The notes beneath the pieces were generated by a model. That model saw only the letters and a program-made list of their open reading frames with translations, was not told the origin of the DNA and did no database searches. DNA of 64,000 bases from Terriglobia bacterium (GTDB lineage: Bacteria; Acidobacteriota; Terriglobia; Terriglobales; Acidobacteriaceae): assembly GCA_020073645.1 (NCBI GenBank), contig JAIQET010000011.1:1-64000 (forward strand). Direction: 5' to 3'. Numbering within the stretch: the stretch's first letter is position 1; the number at the start of each line of letters is the position of its first letter. Position numbers and translations under genes: made by a program. Shown here piece by piece: positions 1 to 8,714 of this stretch.

Positions 1-1
1 G

Positions 2-121
2 ACCGCGCCGGACCAGAAGGGGCAGACCAATTTCTACACGCATCTGGACGGCCTCTCATACTCCTGGGAGCTTACCGGGAAAAGGTATTATCTGGACGAG
101 GCGCTCCGTAATTTCAGCCAG
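2..121 (+). CDS. 3' or internal fragment of an unidentified protein, cut at both ends
   Basis: The first 120 bases are open on the plus strand and translate to a protein-like segment (TAPDQKGQTNFYTHLDG... KRYYLDEALRNFSQ), with aromatic and helical periodicity reminiscent of helical-barrel carbohydrate-active enzymes. That resemblance is only an impression and no family is claimed. After about position 120 the same frame becomes the antisense shadow of the synthetase gene, so the real coding part stops there. The fragment has no start and no stop of its own. It is best read as the edge of a different gene joined to the synthetase by a rearrangement or by an assembly error. Confidence 0.35.
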
Positions 122-1495
122 GTGCCCGCCGGTATTGATGACGTCGTCGTCCCGCCCCATGAACCAGAAGTAGCCATCGGCGTCGATCGAGGCTCGGTCG
201 CCGCACAGGTACCAGCCATTCTTGAATTTCGCTTTGTAGCCCGCCTCGTTGTTCCAGTAGCCGCGAATCTGCGACGGCCACCCCGGACGCAGCGCGATCA
301 GCCCGGCGATCCCCGGCTGATTCACCGGCTCATGCGTTTTCGGGTTCAGCACCGTCGCGGTAATCCCGGGGAACGCTTTTCCCATGGAGCCGGGTTTGAC
401 CGGCATGCCGGGAAAATTGGTGATCACGATGCAGCCGGTTTCCGTCTGCCAGAACGTGTCGTGGAACGGCTTGCCGAACACTTTCTGCGACCACAGAACC
501 GCCTCGGCGTTGAGCGGCTCGCCCACGCTGGCCAAGTACCGCAGGCTGGACAAGTCGTGCCGCTGCACGATCTCGGTTCCCTCCTTCATGAGCAGACGGA
601 TGGCTGTGGGCGCCGAATACCAGACGGTCACGCGGTGTTTTTCCATGAACTGATACCAGTGCTCCGCGTTGAAGCCGGAATCGAGCACTACCTGCGTAAT
701 GCCGTTCGACCAGGGGCCGATGATGCCGTACGACGTGCCTGTCACCCAGCCGGGGTCAGCGTTGCACCAGTAAATGTCATAGGGCCGCAGATCCAGCACC
801 CATTTGGCGGTGAGGTACTGCGCGATGATCGAATAGTGAACGTGCTGCGCCCCCTTGGGCTGGCCGGTGGTACCGGACGTGTAATGCAAAACCGACGGCG
901 ACTCGGCAGTGGTCGGATAGACGGCAAAATCCTCAATGCGGCGAGCCTGGTCCATCTGGAAAGACACTTCGCGTGGTTGCAGCGCAGATTCGCCCGCATC
1001 CACCACAATGATGTGTCGCAGGTTCGGCAGTTGTTCGCGAATCTTGCGAACTTTGGGGAGATGTTTCTTCTGCGTGATGATCGCCGAGGTGTTGGCGTTC
1101 TGCAGGCGCACGAACAGCGACTCGTCCCCAAAAGCCGAAAACAGCGGCTGGGCCACCGCGCCTGTCTTCAGGACGCCCAGGAACCCGATATACAACTCGG
1201 GCACTCGGTCCATGAACAGACACACCCGTTCGCCGGGCAGGATACCGAGCCCGCCGAGGAAGTGGGCTATAGTGTTAGACAGAATGCGTAGGTCATCGAA
1301 GGTGAACTGCTTCTGGTTGCCCTGGTAGTCTTCCCAATGCAGCGCCAGCTTGTTGGCCAGGCCCAGGTGGCAGAGGCGGTCGCTGCACATCCAACCAATG
1401 TTGATCGGGCCGCCATGGCGATAGCCCAACTCGCGCTCAGCGACGGACCAGTCGAAGTTCGCGAAAAGTTCCTCGTAGGAAGGCGGGTTGCCCAT
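56..1495 (-). CDS. AMP-forming acetyl-/acyl-CoA synthetase, C-terminally truncated
   Basis: A member of the adenylate-forming family that activates a carboxylic acid with ATP and loads it onto CoA. The P-loop-like motif YTSGTTGQPKG lies near residue 207, and the motifs FWQTETG, YLCGDRASIDADGYFWFMGRDDDVINTGG follow in family order. The resemblance to acetyl-CoA synthetase is closest (NADPGWVTGTSYGI segment). The protein should continue for about 100 residues through the mobile C-terminal domain with its catalytic lysine. Instead, after the hinge motif GRDDDVINTGG the sequence turns into unrelated residues and stops. Neither of the other two minus-strand frames stays open there, so this is not a simple frameshift; the 3' end is missing. 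As it stands it would lack the thioester-forming domain. It is separated from the respiratory operon by 553 bases. Confidence 0.8.
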   Translation of the reverse strand: MGNPPSYEELFANFDWSVAERELGYRHGGPINIGWMCSDRLCHLGLANKLALHWEDYQGNQKQFTFDDLRILSNTIAHFLGGLGILPGERVCLFMDRVPELYIGFLGVLKTGAVAQPLFSAFGDESLFVRLQNANTSAIITQKKHLPKVRKIREQLPNLRHIIVVDAGESALQPREVSFQMDQARRIEDFAVYPTTAESPSVLHYTSGTTGQPKGAQHVHYSIIAQYLTAKWVLDLRPYDIYWCNADPGWVTGTSYGIIGPWSNGITQVVLDSGFNAEHWYQFMEKHRVTVWYSAPTAIRLLMKEGTEIVQRHDLSSLRYLASVGEPLNAEAVLWSQKVFGKPFHDTFWQTETGCIVITNFPGMPVKPGSMGKAFPGITATVLNPKTHEPVNQPGIAGLIALRPGWPSQIRGYWNNEAGYKAKFKNGWYLCGDRASIDADGYFWFMGRDDDVINTGGHLAEITERLVQIIPFPGKLPGV

Positions 1496-2048
1496 CGGTA
1501 TGTCCGATCTTGGCGCCCCTTAGTTCTGCTTTCAGCCAATGTGACTGCTCAAGATTCCAGGCTGACCATGGCGCCAGTTTGCTTCGCAATTGGCATGGTT
1601 GCGAGGCTGATGTGCCGAACACCCAACCTTGATGAAACGCTTTTTCTTGCCTGTCTTACCCAGGCCTAACCCTCTACACGGACCTAAACGAGATCCGGCT
1701 CAGGGGCCTAACCCGGGGTCACCGAGCCGTTCCTCTTAGACAATCCTGTGCCCGGGGCGGTGGAGTGTCAGTGATAAGGGTCACGCCACGGTGTACGCGG
1801 AAGGGGAACGAGGAAGTGGTCACTTGGGCATGTAGCGTAGCGGACCAATGCTGAGGCTTGGCACGCAAGTGGGCTCATCGAACGGAATTTACACCTGGGG
1901 CGGACTGCCCCTATAGAATCCAAGCAATGGTCTCGGAGCGTGATCTTGAGTGGGACAGGTCAGGAGATTCACAACATCTGTGACCCTTATTTGATCCATC
2001 GGCTGGAGAATCGGTGAGGATTTTCCCACCGTGCGGACTCCAACCTCC
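1496..2048. other. 553-base intergenic region between the synthetase and the respiratory operon
   Basis: No convincing gene is seen. The region lies downstream of the minus-strand operon and upstream of the minus-strand synthetase, so it should hold the operon's end and the synthetase promoter. It carries a GTGA-N6-TCAC palindrome at 1771-1784. The 11-base arm ATAAGGGTCAC of that site recurs inverted at about 1980-1990 (GTGACCCTTAT). Confidence 0.5.
1771..1784. promoter_or_regulatory. candidate CRP/FNR-family operator upstream of the synthetase
   Basis: The sequence GTGATAAGGGTCAC is a GTGA-N6-TCAC palindrome, the shape recognised by CRP/FNR-family regulators. It is 276 bases upstream of the synthetase start. 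A second site of the same shape stands in front of the respiratory operon (12674-12689), which suggests one regulator for both. The distance is long for direct promoter control, so the functional claim is weak. Confidence 0.35.
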
Positions 2049-2669
2049 TCAACCGTCGTGCCTATGGCTGAGAAACTCCGCCAACAACGTCATCAGCACC
2101 GGAAACCCCGGCGCACCGGTATTGCACAGTTTCGACTTCGCAACCGGAATCCAGTTCAACAAGTGACGATCGAGAAAATCGGACTCCGCTCGAAGCATTG
2201 AGACCGCAGTCGCTTCTTCTCTGGTGTGCTCACCCGTGTAGCGGAGGGCGGCGAGGAACTCCAACTGAGTGACAAGGTAGTCAGGGACGGCCTGACCAGG
2301 GTCCGACTTGAGCCCGAGAACCTCGTAAAAGTAAGTATTCTCCAACGCGATCTCTTGCGCGGGATGAGACTTGTCGTGGGCTGATTCGAAGAGAGGTACC
2401 GGCGGCTCGGGCACACCGACGTCGAACAGAGCGATATATGCGGACTCGTAGAGTTCGTAACTGGCGAACCATTCAAAACCTGGGAACTCACCTTCACATT
2501 CCAAGCGCTTCCACAGATCACAGAGCGCCATCGTAACCGCCGGCTGCGCCAGAAAATTAAAGCACTCGTGCGTGGGGGGCGCGAAAACGAGGGCAAAGAA
2601 ACGGTAGAGGTCGGTCTGTTGCCAATCGATCGAGCCTGTCGTCTCGTGCTCCGCGGTGACGGTAGCCAT
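2049..2669 (-). CDS. TorD-family molybdoenzyme maturation chaperone
   Basis: A 206-residue, probably cytoplasmic, all-helical protein with TorD/DmsD-family signatures: the segment PVPLFESAHDK followed by a YFYEVLGL stretch and PDYLVTQLEFL. Such chaperones bind the Tat leader and apoprotein of a Mo-bisPGD enzyme until cofactor and Fe-S clusters are in place. As last gene of the operon it sits in the usual 'delta' position and very likely serves the alpha subunit encoded at 4457-7222, which carries a twin-arginine leader. A strong AGGAGC ribosome site lies just upstream of the ATG. Only 27 bases separate it from the gamma-subunit gene. Confidence 0.82.
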   Translation of the reverse strand: MATVTAEHETTGSIDWQQTDLYRFFALVFAPPTHECFNFLAQPAVTMALCDLWKRLECEGEFPGFEWFASYELYESAYIALFDVGVPEPPVPLFESAHDKSHPAQEIALENTYFYEVLGLKSDPGQAVPDYLVTQLEFLAALRYTGEHTREEATAVSMLRAESDFLDRHLLNWIPVAKSKLCNTGAPGFPVLMTLLAEFLSHRHDG

Positions 2670-2696
2670 GAAGCTCCTGTTCCTAGGGTCAGCTTT

Positions 2697-3431
2697 CTAC
2701 TCCAGCACTTGCCATACTGAAAAATACTTCCGGCCGTCGCGGTCTTTTTGGCCACCGTTCCAGACGGCAAAGGCTACGGTCGTTCCGGCAGGCAGGTCGG
2801 GCAATTGGAAAATGACGCTCCACTGGCCATTCTGATAACTGCCACTTGCCGGAAAAGTCTTGCCGGTGCGCCGCGTGGTGCTGCGTCCCTGGGCCTGCAT
2901 CAACATCGGACCGCGGGTGGCATTCCAGTAGTAGATTGCAACCGGATGCTCGGCATCGCCCATTTGCAGCGAGGGCGCAATCGCACCTGTACCCGCCTTT
3001 TCAGGAAACATGATGGCAGCAGCGTCGAAGAAGCGATCGTCGGCTTCTGTCTGGACTTTGCGGAACCGGGTTTCCGGAGGCGTGTTCGGAACTTCCGCAA
3101 GTGTGACCGCGTCGTGCGTCGCGTCGCGCCAGGTAAGCTGTACCAGCAACTTTCCCCCGGTGCGTGCGACACGAACGTCAACGCTCGGAATCTCCAGCGT
3201 GGCGGGTTCGTCCGTGTCATAGAGCGGAGGCGTGCGGTTGAGGGCAACATGCTTTGCCGCAATCTGGTTCCAGGCGGCGGGGCCGCCGCTGAGCAGGGTG
3301 TCGATGCCGGCTGAGGAGGCAGCGACGGACAAACTCTGGCCGGCGGCTAGTTTTACTCCCGTCTGGGCCCAGCTTCCGGCGGAGAGCTGCAAAGAGACTA
3401 AAACGATGATGACCAGGAGACGAATTCGCAT
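2697..3431 (-). CDS. haem b-binding gamma subunit of a type II DMSO-reductase-family enzyme
   Basis: A 244-residue protein with an N-terminal signal peptide (MRIRLLVIIVLVSLQLSAGSWAQ). The rest resembles the ethylbenzene dehydrogenase-related haem-binding family (EbdC, DdhC, SerC, ClrC), including a LLVQLTWRDATHD segment, an FFDAAAIMFPEK segment and APSLQMGD. In characterised members this periplasmic subunit carries a single haem b with Met and Lys ligands and passes electrons between the beta subunit and a cytochrome c. A gamma of this type, rather than a NarI membrane subunit, shows that the enzyme works on the periplasmic side. Strong AGGAGAAG ribosome site; 9 bases from the beta gene. Confidence 0.82.
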   Translation of the reverse strand: MRIRLLVIIVLVSLQLSAGSWAQTGVKLAAGQSLSVAASSAGIDTLLSGGPAAWNQIAAKHVALNRTPPLYDTDEPATLEIPSVDVRVARTGGKLLVQLTWRDATHDAVTLAEVPNTPPETRFRKVQTEADDRFFDAAAIMFPEKAGTGAIAPSLQMGDAEHPVAIYYWNATRGPMLMQAQGRSTTRRTGKTFPASGSYQNGQWSVIFQLPDLPAGTTVAFAVWNGGQKDRDGRKYFSVWQVLE

Positions 3432-3440
3432 GAGCTTCTC

Positions 3441-4442
3441 CTAAACTTGGATCTGCACCAGCGGGGGCCGGACGTGGAAGCGTGTCTCGGCGTCGCGGCC
3501 GATGAGCAGTTGCAGGGCCTCACTGCGCCCGCCTTCCTGCGTCTTCTTGAGCTCTGTCTCCAGACGCATAATCACGTCTTTTACTTCCGGCCCGAAGAGG
3601 TAAATGAGGTAATCGAGCGGCACCCGCGGATCTTCCTGGATGCTCTTGCCGTAGTTTTCTCTTTTCGGCGGATTGAACGGCGGTACGTAGAAGACGTTGG
3701 GTTGCGTCCCCTTCTCCGGGAAGAGCGGCAGCGCAATTTTGTGGACAAGAACAAGCTTATGGACGGGCGATTCCGGATCGTCGAGCAGGCCAACAAAGCG
3801 CAAGCGGCCGGGACACTGCGCGGCGCAGGCGTTGACTTCGCCCTTTTCCAGCCGTGGATAACAGAAGATGCACTTCTCGGACTTCCCGGTAACCTCGTTG
3901 AAGTAGATTTTCTTGTACGGGCACGCCTTGATGCAGTAGCGGTAGCCCTGGCAGCGGTCCTGGTCAATCACCACGATGCCGTCTTCGTCGCGCTTGTAGA
4001 TCGCCTTGCGCGGACAAGCCTCCAGGCACGCGGGATAGGTGCAGTGATTGCAGATGCGCGGCAAATAGAAAAAGTAATTCTCGTCCTCATTCATGCCGCC
4101 CACATCTTCGTCCCAGTTCACCCCGGACTTCGGATCGGGCGAGGGCATGACCGGCTGCTTCTTGCCTTCATAGAGGCGCTGCTCGTAGTTGTACTCCCAG
4201 GCATGGCCATAATCGTCCATCGTGGGCAGCGGACTGGGCTGCAACGCTCCGTCTCTCCAGCCGCCGCCGATGCGGTCCCATTGGCGCGGGTAGCCAAGGC
4301 CGGGACGGGTCTCGACGTTGTTCCAGTACATGTAGCCGGTGCCGTCGCGGTCGGTCCAGAGTTTCTTGCACGCGATGGTGCAGGTCTGGCAGCCCAGACA
4401 TTTGTTCAGGTCCATCACCATCGCGTATTGGTGCTTTGACAT
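3441..4442 (-). CDS. iron-sulfur beta subunit of a type II DMSO-reductase-family enzyme
   Basis: A 333-residue ferredoxin-type electron-transfer subunit of the NarH/SerB/DdhB/EbdB family. Four cysteine groups are visible: CLGCQTCTIAC near residue 15, CNHCTYPACLEACP, CQGYRYCIKACPY, and KCIFCYPR...NACAAQCPGR. In the third group tyrosine replaces the second cysteine of the C-x2-C-x2-C-x3-C pattern. NarH and relatives have an aromatic residue there too, and that cluster is a [3Fe-4S] centre. No signal peptide is visible, so it is presumably co-exported with the Tat-bearing alpha subunit, as known for this family. It lies 14 bases downstream of the alpha gene, with an AAGGAG site upstream of its ATG. 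Confidence 0.9.
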   Translation of the reverse strand: MSKHQYAMVMDLNKCLGCQTCTIACKKLWTDRDGTGYMYWNNVETRPGLGYPRQWDRIGGGWRDGALQPSPLPTMDDYGHAWEYNYEQRLYEGKKQPVMPSPDPKSGVNWDEDVGGMNEDENYFFYLPRICNHCTYPACLEACPRKAIYKRDEDGIVVIDQDRCQGYRYCIKACPYKKIYFNEVTGKSEKCIFCYPRLEKGEVNACAAQCPGRLRFVGLLDDPESPVHKLVLVHKIALPLFPEKGTQPNVFYVPPFNPPKRENYGKSIQEDPRVPLDYLIYLFGPEVKDVIMRLETELKKTQEGGRSEALQLLIGRDAETRFHVRPPLVQIQV

Positions 4443-4456
4443 GGCTGCCTCTCTCC

Positions 4457-7222
4457 TTAGACCTTCGCCTTCTCGACTTCCACCTTGATGTCGCGGTTGT
4501 TACCCGTGGGCCCCCAGTAGTTCAGGCGGAAGTTAACGTGGCCATACTTACCGATGAGCTGGGTCGGCTTGATCTTGATGTAGGTGAGCGACTGCCAGCC
4601 GCCCTCTTTGAACCCGAGATATTTCTCCCAGCCGTGATACATGGTGACGCGGCCGGGTTTTTCGCCGGGCAGGATCTGCAAGCGGCAGACGCAGTGGCCG
4701 ACCTCGTTGTGGATGCGAACCCAGTCGTTGTCTTGCAAGCCGCGCTTGCGGGCGTCGTCGGGATGCATGTAGACGATCGGCCCGCCGCGCTGCAAGCGCA
4801 GCATGGCGCGGTGGTCACGCCACGTGGAGTGAATGGACCAGCGCCCGTGCGGCGTGTTCCAGTAGAGCGGGTACTTTTCTTCGACCGGCTCCTTGAATGT
4901 AGGGAGGGCTTCGCCCAGTTCGATGTACCAGGGATGATCGATGTAGAACTGCTGGCGGCCCGTCAGCGTGCGCCACGGGCGCTTCTTTTCGAGCTGATGC
5001 TTGAAGGGGGTGTAGGCAACGCCTTCTTCAATATCACTGTTCCACGATTCGGGATCGGTAGCGATAAAGCGCCTCGGCTTCTCCTGCAGTTGCTGATACG
5101 TCATGCCCTTGGTTTCTTCTGCGTTCCCGAGGATGAAGTTCACAGCCTGTTCATCGCTTTGGATCGCGCCCTTGCCCGTCCAGTCGTGTCCCAGCTGGGT
5201 GAAGTCGCGAGTCCAGTCGAAAGCGTCATCGTGGAAAGGCTTCAGCCCTTTCTTGGTCGCGACCTCCGCCATCTTTTCGGCAAGCGCACGGAAGATGTCC
5301 CAATCGGTCTTGCTCTCAAACAGTGGCTCGCAGGCCTTGCCAAAGGGATGAATGTAGCTGTGACAGTCGGTGGAGTTGATGTCCACTTTCTCGTAGTAGC
5401 TGGCCGCGGGCAGCACCACGTCGGAGTAGAGCGCGGTAGTGTCCATACGGTAGTTGATATCGACGATGAGGTCGAGGTCTTTCCACAGTGACGACTCCAG
5501 AATCTCGTTGCCCTTGGCCTGATTAAGATAGTTGGCCCGCCATACGATGAAAGCGCGCGGCTTCTTGCCGTTCTTGGGCCACAGTGGCATCCATCCGTTC
5601 TTCACCGATTCCTGGATATACCACTCGATGGGCTTGCCGTTATAGAGATGCGGGTCCTTATTCGTGGAGTGAACGTAGCTCCACAGCGTGGTGTTCTGGA
5701 AACGCTGCTTCTTGCGGGTTTCCGGGAAGGCGAGCTTGAAGAAGCCCTGCTCCGGCCAGATGCGCTCCTGGCCCACGTAGTGATTGAATCCGCCGCCGTT
5801 CTTGCCGATGTTCCCGGTCAACGCCACCAGCAGAATGAAAGAGCGGTTGATCAGATCGTTATGGAACCAGTGATTGGTGCCGGCTCCATGGATGATCATC
5901 GCCGGCTTGCGCGTGCCGAGTTCCTTGGCAAAGAGTTCGATCTCGTTGGCGGGCAGGCCGGTGCGCGCAGCGACTTTATCCAGCGTGTATCCAGCGATTT
6001 CCTTCTTCAGGAGCTCGAATACCGTGGTGACTTCGGCGGTCTTACCATCGGCGAGTTGCACATGAAAAACTCCAGTCAGAGCAGGATCCGCGCCGTTGAG
6101 TTGGATAGTCTTCTGATCCGATCCCATCGAACCGGGCGTCGGGACGGCGCGCTGCTGCTTCGTATCCAAGAAATAGAAGATGTCTTCCTTGCCACCTAGC
6201 TTGAGATCGGATTCCCGCAGGAAGCGTTTTGTGCCCGAGAGCACCAGCAAGGGCAGATCGGTCTGTTCCTTAACATACGGGGCATCGATCAGATCCTGGT
6301 CGATGAGCAGCTTGGCCACACCCAGCGCGAGGATGCCATCGGTGCCGGGATTGATGCGGAAATACAGGTCAGCATGCGTGGCGCTGGCGTTGTAGTCGGG
6401 CGAGATGCAGACGATCTTGGCACCGTTGTAGCGAGCTTCGTAGGCGAAGTGGGCGTCGGGAATGCGGGTCTGCGAAATGTTGGATCCCCAGAGCACAATG
6501 TACTTGGAGTTGAACCAGTCGGCGCACTCGCAGGCTTCTGTTTGCACGCCCCAGGTGAGCGGTTCGCCTGGTGGCAGGTCGCAGTACCAGTCGTAGAAAG
6601 AAAGGAAGACGCCGCCAATGTAGTGGGCCAGCCGCGAACCGGCGCAAAAACTCACCGGGCTCATCGCTGGAATGACACTGAAGAACGAATTCGTATCAGG
6701 GCCGTAGTTGTAGATGTTATCGAGCAGCTTTTCGGCAACGAGGGTGAGCGCCTCGTCCCAGGAGGCCCGGCGCCATTTGCCTTCGCCGCGTTCGCCGGTG
6801 CGGATCAGCGGGTAGCGCAGGCGCTGCGGGCTGTACACGTACTCGGTGAAGCATCCGCCTTTTTGGCAGCCACGCGGGTTGTAATCGGGGAGGTCAGTAT
6901 TGATGCGCGGATAGTCAGCAGCCTGCTCTTCCCGTACCATCACCCCGTTGCGTACGTACACCTTCCACGAGCAGGAGCCGGTGCAGTTGGCCGAATGCGT
7001 GGAGCGGACCACTTTGTCCCAGGTCCAGATCTTGCGGTAGAAATCCTCCCATCCGCGGTAGGGATAAGTACGTAGCGGATCGAAGTCTCCAATCAGCGTG
7101 CTCAATACCGGCTTTTCCTTGCGGGAGCAGCCGGGCAGAGCCAACGTAGCCGCCGTCATAGCTGCGGTCTGGATAAAGCCGCGCCGTGAGAATGGCTTCT
7201 GGGGCTTGTTCTTGTCACTCAT
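4457..7222 (-). CDS. Tat-exported molybdopterin oxidoreductase alpha subunit, NarG/SerA/ClrA-like (type II DMSO reductase family)
   Basis: A 921-residue catalytic subunit. The leader SRRGFIQTAAMTAATLALPGC (RR at 13-14) is a Tat signal. The FS0 cluster ligands follow the type II pattern: His76, Cys80, Cys84 and Cys119 (NPRGC). The SFYDWYCDLPP segment near 208-218 matches the part of NarG that holds the Mo-ligating aspartate. The length fits the periplasmic members (selenate, chlorate, perchlorate reductases, dimethylsulfide and ethylbenzene dehydrogenases) and not cytoplasmic NarG of about 1,240 residues. Many local stretches (THSANCTGSCSW, WGSNISQTR.PDAHF, NHWFHNDL) are nevertheless very NarG-like. 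The substrate cannot be read from sequence; nitrate, chlorine oxyanions, selenate or nitrite oxidation are all possible. Its ATG overlaps the cytochrome c stop codon (ATGA). Confidence 0.88.
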   Translation of the reverse strand: MSDKNKPQKPFSRRGFIQTAAMTAATLALPGCSRKEKPVLSTLIGDFDPLRTYPYRGWEDFYRKIWTWDKVVRSTHSANCTGSCSWKVYVRNGVMVREEQAADYPRINTDLPDYNPRGCQKGGCFTEYVYSPQRLRYPLIRTGERGEGKWRRASWDEALTLVAEKLLDNIYNYGPDTNSFFSVIPAMSPVSFCAGSRLAHYIGGVFLSFYDWYCDLPPGEPLTWGVQTEACECADWFNSKYIVLWGSNISQTRIPDAHFAYEARYNGAKIVCISPDYNASATHADLYFRINPGTDGILALGVAKLLIDQDLIDAPYVKEQTDLPLLVLSGTKRFLRESDLKLGGKEDIFYFLDTKQQRAVPTPGSMGSDQKTIQLNGADPALTGVFHVQLADGKTAEVTTVFELLKKEIAGYTLDKVAARTGLPANEIELFAKELGTRKPAMIIHGAGTNHWFHNDLINRSFILLVALTGNIGKNGGGFNHYVGQERIWPEQGFFKLAFPETRKKQRFQNTTLWSYVHSTNKDPHLYNGKPIEWYIQESVKNGWMPLWPKNGKKPRAFIVWRANYLNQAKGNEILESSLWKDLDLIVDINYRMDTTALYSDVVLPAASYYEKVDINSTDCHSYIHPFGKACEPLFESKTDWDIFRALAEKMAEVATKKGLKPFHDDAFDWTRDFTQLGHDWTGKGAIQSDEQAVNFILGNAEETKGMTYQQLQEKPRRFIATDPESWNSDIEEGVAYTPFKHQLEKKRPWRTLTGRQQFYIDHPWYIELGEALPTFKEPVEEKYPLYWNTPHGRWSIHSTWRDHRAMLRLQRGGPIVYMHPDDARKRGLQDNDWVRIHNEVGHCVCRLQILPGEKPGRVTMYHGWEKYLGFKEGGWQSLTYIKIKPTQLIGKYGHVNFRLNYWGPTGNNRDIKVEVEKAKV

Positions 7223-8703
7223 GGTCTCCCTCCAGAAGGAGCGGATGAAGTCGCGTTCTGCGCCATCGCTTTCTGACCCTTCTGTTCTCCCAACGTCCGC
7301 AAGTAGGCGAGCACGTCAGCAATGTCCTGGTCGCCGAGCGCCGGCGCCTCGGGACGCTGGAAGGCTGGCATCGCGGTTCCGATGCGGCCATTGCGGATGG
7401 TGCGGATGATGAATTCGTCGGTGGCGGCCCGTTGGAACACCGGATTGCCGATCTCGGGGGCCAATCCACCGCGGCCATTCATGCCGTGGCAGCCGGCGCA
7501 GTTTCTCAGGAAAAGAGAGAGACCCTTGCTGGCATCTCCCGGCAGAGTCAGCGCCGTGGTTGCGGGAGCAGTCGGAGCGCCAGCGCGAAGATATTCGATC
7601 ACTCCCGTGATTTCTTCGGGAAGCAGTCCGCCCGCATGTGGGCCCCACGCCGGCATCTGTGTGCCCGGCCGCCCCTGCTCGATGTTGGCCTGCAGATACT
7701 CGCGGCTCGCCGTCGAAGTCAGGGAGACTCCACGAATGGCGGGAACGAAACGGTTGAACTTCTTGTCCCATCGGCTGTAGGTGCCGTTGCCGTGGCAGGC
7801 AGCACAATACTGCTGGTATACCTGCTCGCCGGTCAGCGGCGTGGAATGCAACGCACGATATTTCTGCTCAATCTTGTCGGGTGCAAGGTAGCTTTCCGGA
7901 ACATCTCGTTTCCATTGCGAGAGCATATAGACGGTCAGGGCTAGCGCCTCTCGCGGCGTGACCGTCGGGTTCCGCATCTGGCTGTCGGGAACCACGCCCC
8001 CGGGATCGCGAAAGTGCGCATTCTGCCAATTCCACGTGGTGTGCGGGGGCTTCAGGTTCGTCATGATGAGCTGGTGCTTGGTTTTCGCGCCTTCGTTGTC
8101 GAGTGCTGGACCGAGCGTACCGCCACGTCCCCCGAGTTTGTGGCACGAGCCGCAACTCTTTTCCTGATACAGCTTCATGCCGGTGACCAGCAGGGGGATC
8201 TGATCGGGCGGCAGTTTTTCTGCGTCGTGACAGGTGACGCAAGTGGCCTCAGTCATCTCCGGCGGCAGCAGCGGATAGTCCCAGAACACGTCTTCGGCCT
8301 TGGCTTCGTTGAACGTCAGGGCCGCGCCCTGCCCGTGGTGACATACCGTGCAGCCGAAGCGATCCACGGGATGCTTATCGAGGATATGCCCGGGATGAGT
8401 ACGATGCGGCTGCGGTACATCGGTCATGCGGGGATCGTCAATGCCGTTGTGACAGGTGACGCAGCGATCCACCGTGCCAAGCGACGGTATGCTGGCCTGC
8501 TTCATCTCGACTCGGAACTTGGCGAGTAGTTCGCGGCCGCGATCATCGGTAGCTTTCTCGCGAAGAATGTTGCGGTACTCGTGTTGCACCGTCTTCCACT
8601 GTGCCAGGTAGTTCTCGCGCACCGCTGCGCCGACCAGATAGACGATGGTGACGACGCTAGCCACCAGCAGGAGCCAGCGATAAATCCGGGATGGGTCTTT
8701 CAT
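7219..8703 (-). CDS. membrane-anchored hexaheme cytochrome c
   Basis: Starting at the ATG preceded by GAGGAG, the product has 494 residues. A single N-terminal membrane anchor (about 10-28) puts the rest in the periplasm. Six CxxCH haem sites are present at about 81, 118, 155, 184, 300 and 402. The first three lie in a multihaem-type segment. The last two sit in class I cytochrome c domains with plausible Met ligands in TQMPAW (about 350) and TAMPAF (about 445). Placed between the cytochrome b gene (11-base gap) and the alpha subunit (ATGA overlap), it is the likely wire from the Rieske centre to the haem b gamma subunit. A longer reading from 8742 is open but adds 13 residues with no ribosome site and overlaps the preceding gene. 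Confidence 0.88.
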   Translation of the reverse strand: MKDPSRIYRWLLLVASVVTIVYLVGAAVRENYLAQWKTVQHEYRNILREKATDDRGRELLAKFRVEMKQASIPSLGTVDRCVTCHNGIDDPRMTDVPQPHRTHPGHILDKHPVDRFGCTVCHHGQGAALTFNEAKAEDVFWDYPLLPPEMTEATCVTCHDAEKLPPDQIPLLVTGMKLYQEKSCGSCHKLGGRGGTLGPALDNEGAKTKHQLIMTNLKPPHTTWNWQNAHFRDPGGVVPDSQMRNPTVTPREALALTVYMLSQWKRDVPESYLAPDKIEQKYRALHSTPLTGEQVYQQYCAACHGNGTYSRWDKKFNRFVPAIRGVSLTSTASREYLQANIEQGRPGTQMPAWGPHAGGLLPEEITGVIEYLRAGAPTAPATTALTLPGDASKGLSLFLRNCAGCHGMNGRGGLAPEIGNPVFQRAATDEFIIRTIRNGRIGTAMPAFQRPEAPALGDQDIADVLAYLRTLGEQKGQKAMAQNATSSAPSGGRP

Positions 8704-8714
8704 CGCATTCTCCT

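Noticed and set aside
122-1291. Long plus-strand open frame across the synthetase gene
   Set aside because: It is the antisense shadow of a clear synthetase with canonical motifs; only the first 120 bases, outside the synthetase, look like real plus-strand coding.
4457-7222. Firm naming as narG, serA, clrA or nxrA
   Set aside because: Motifs fit the whole type II group; substrate specificity cannot be decided by eye, so no gene symbol was given.
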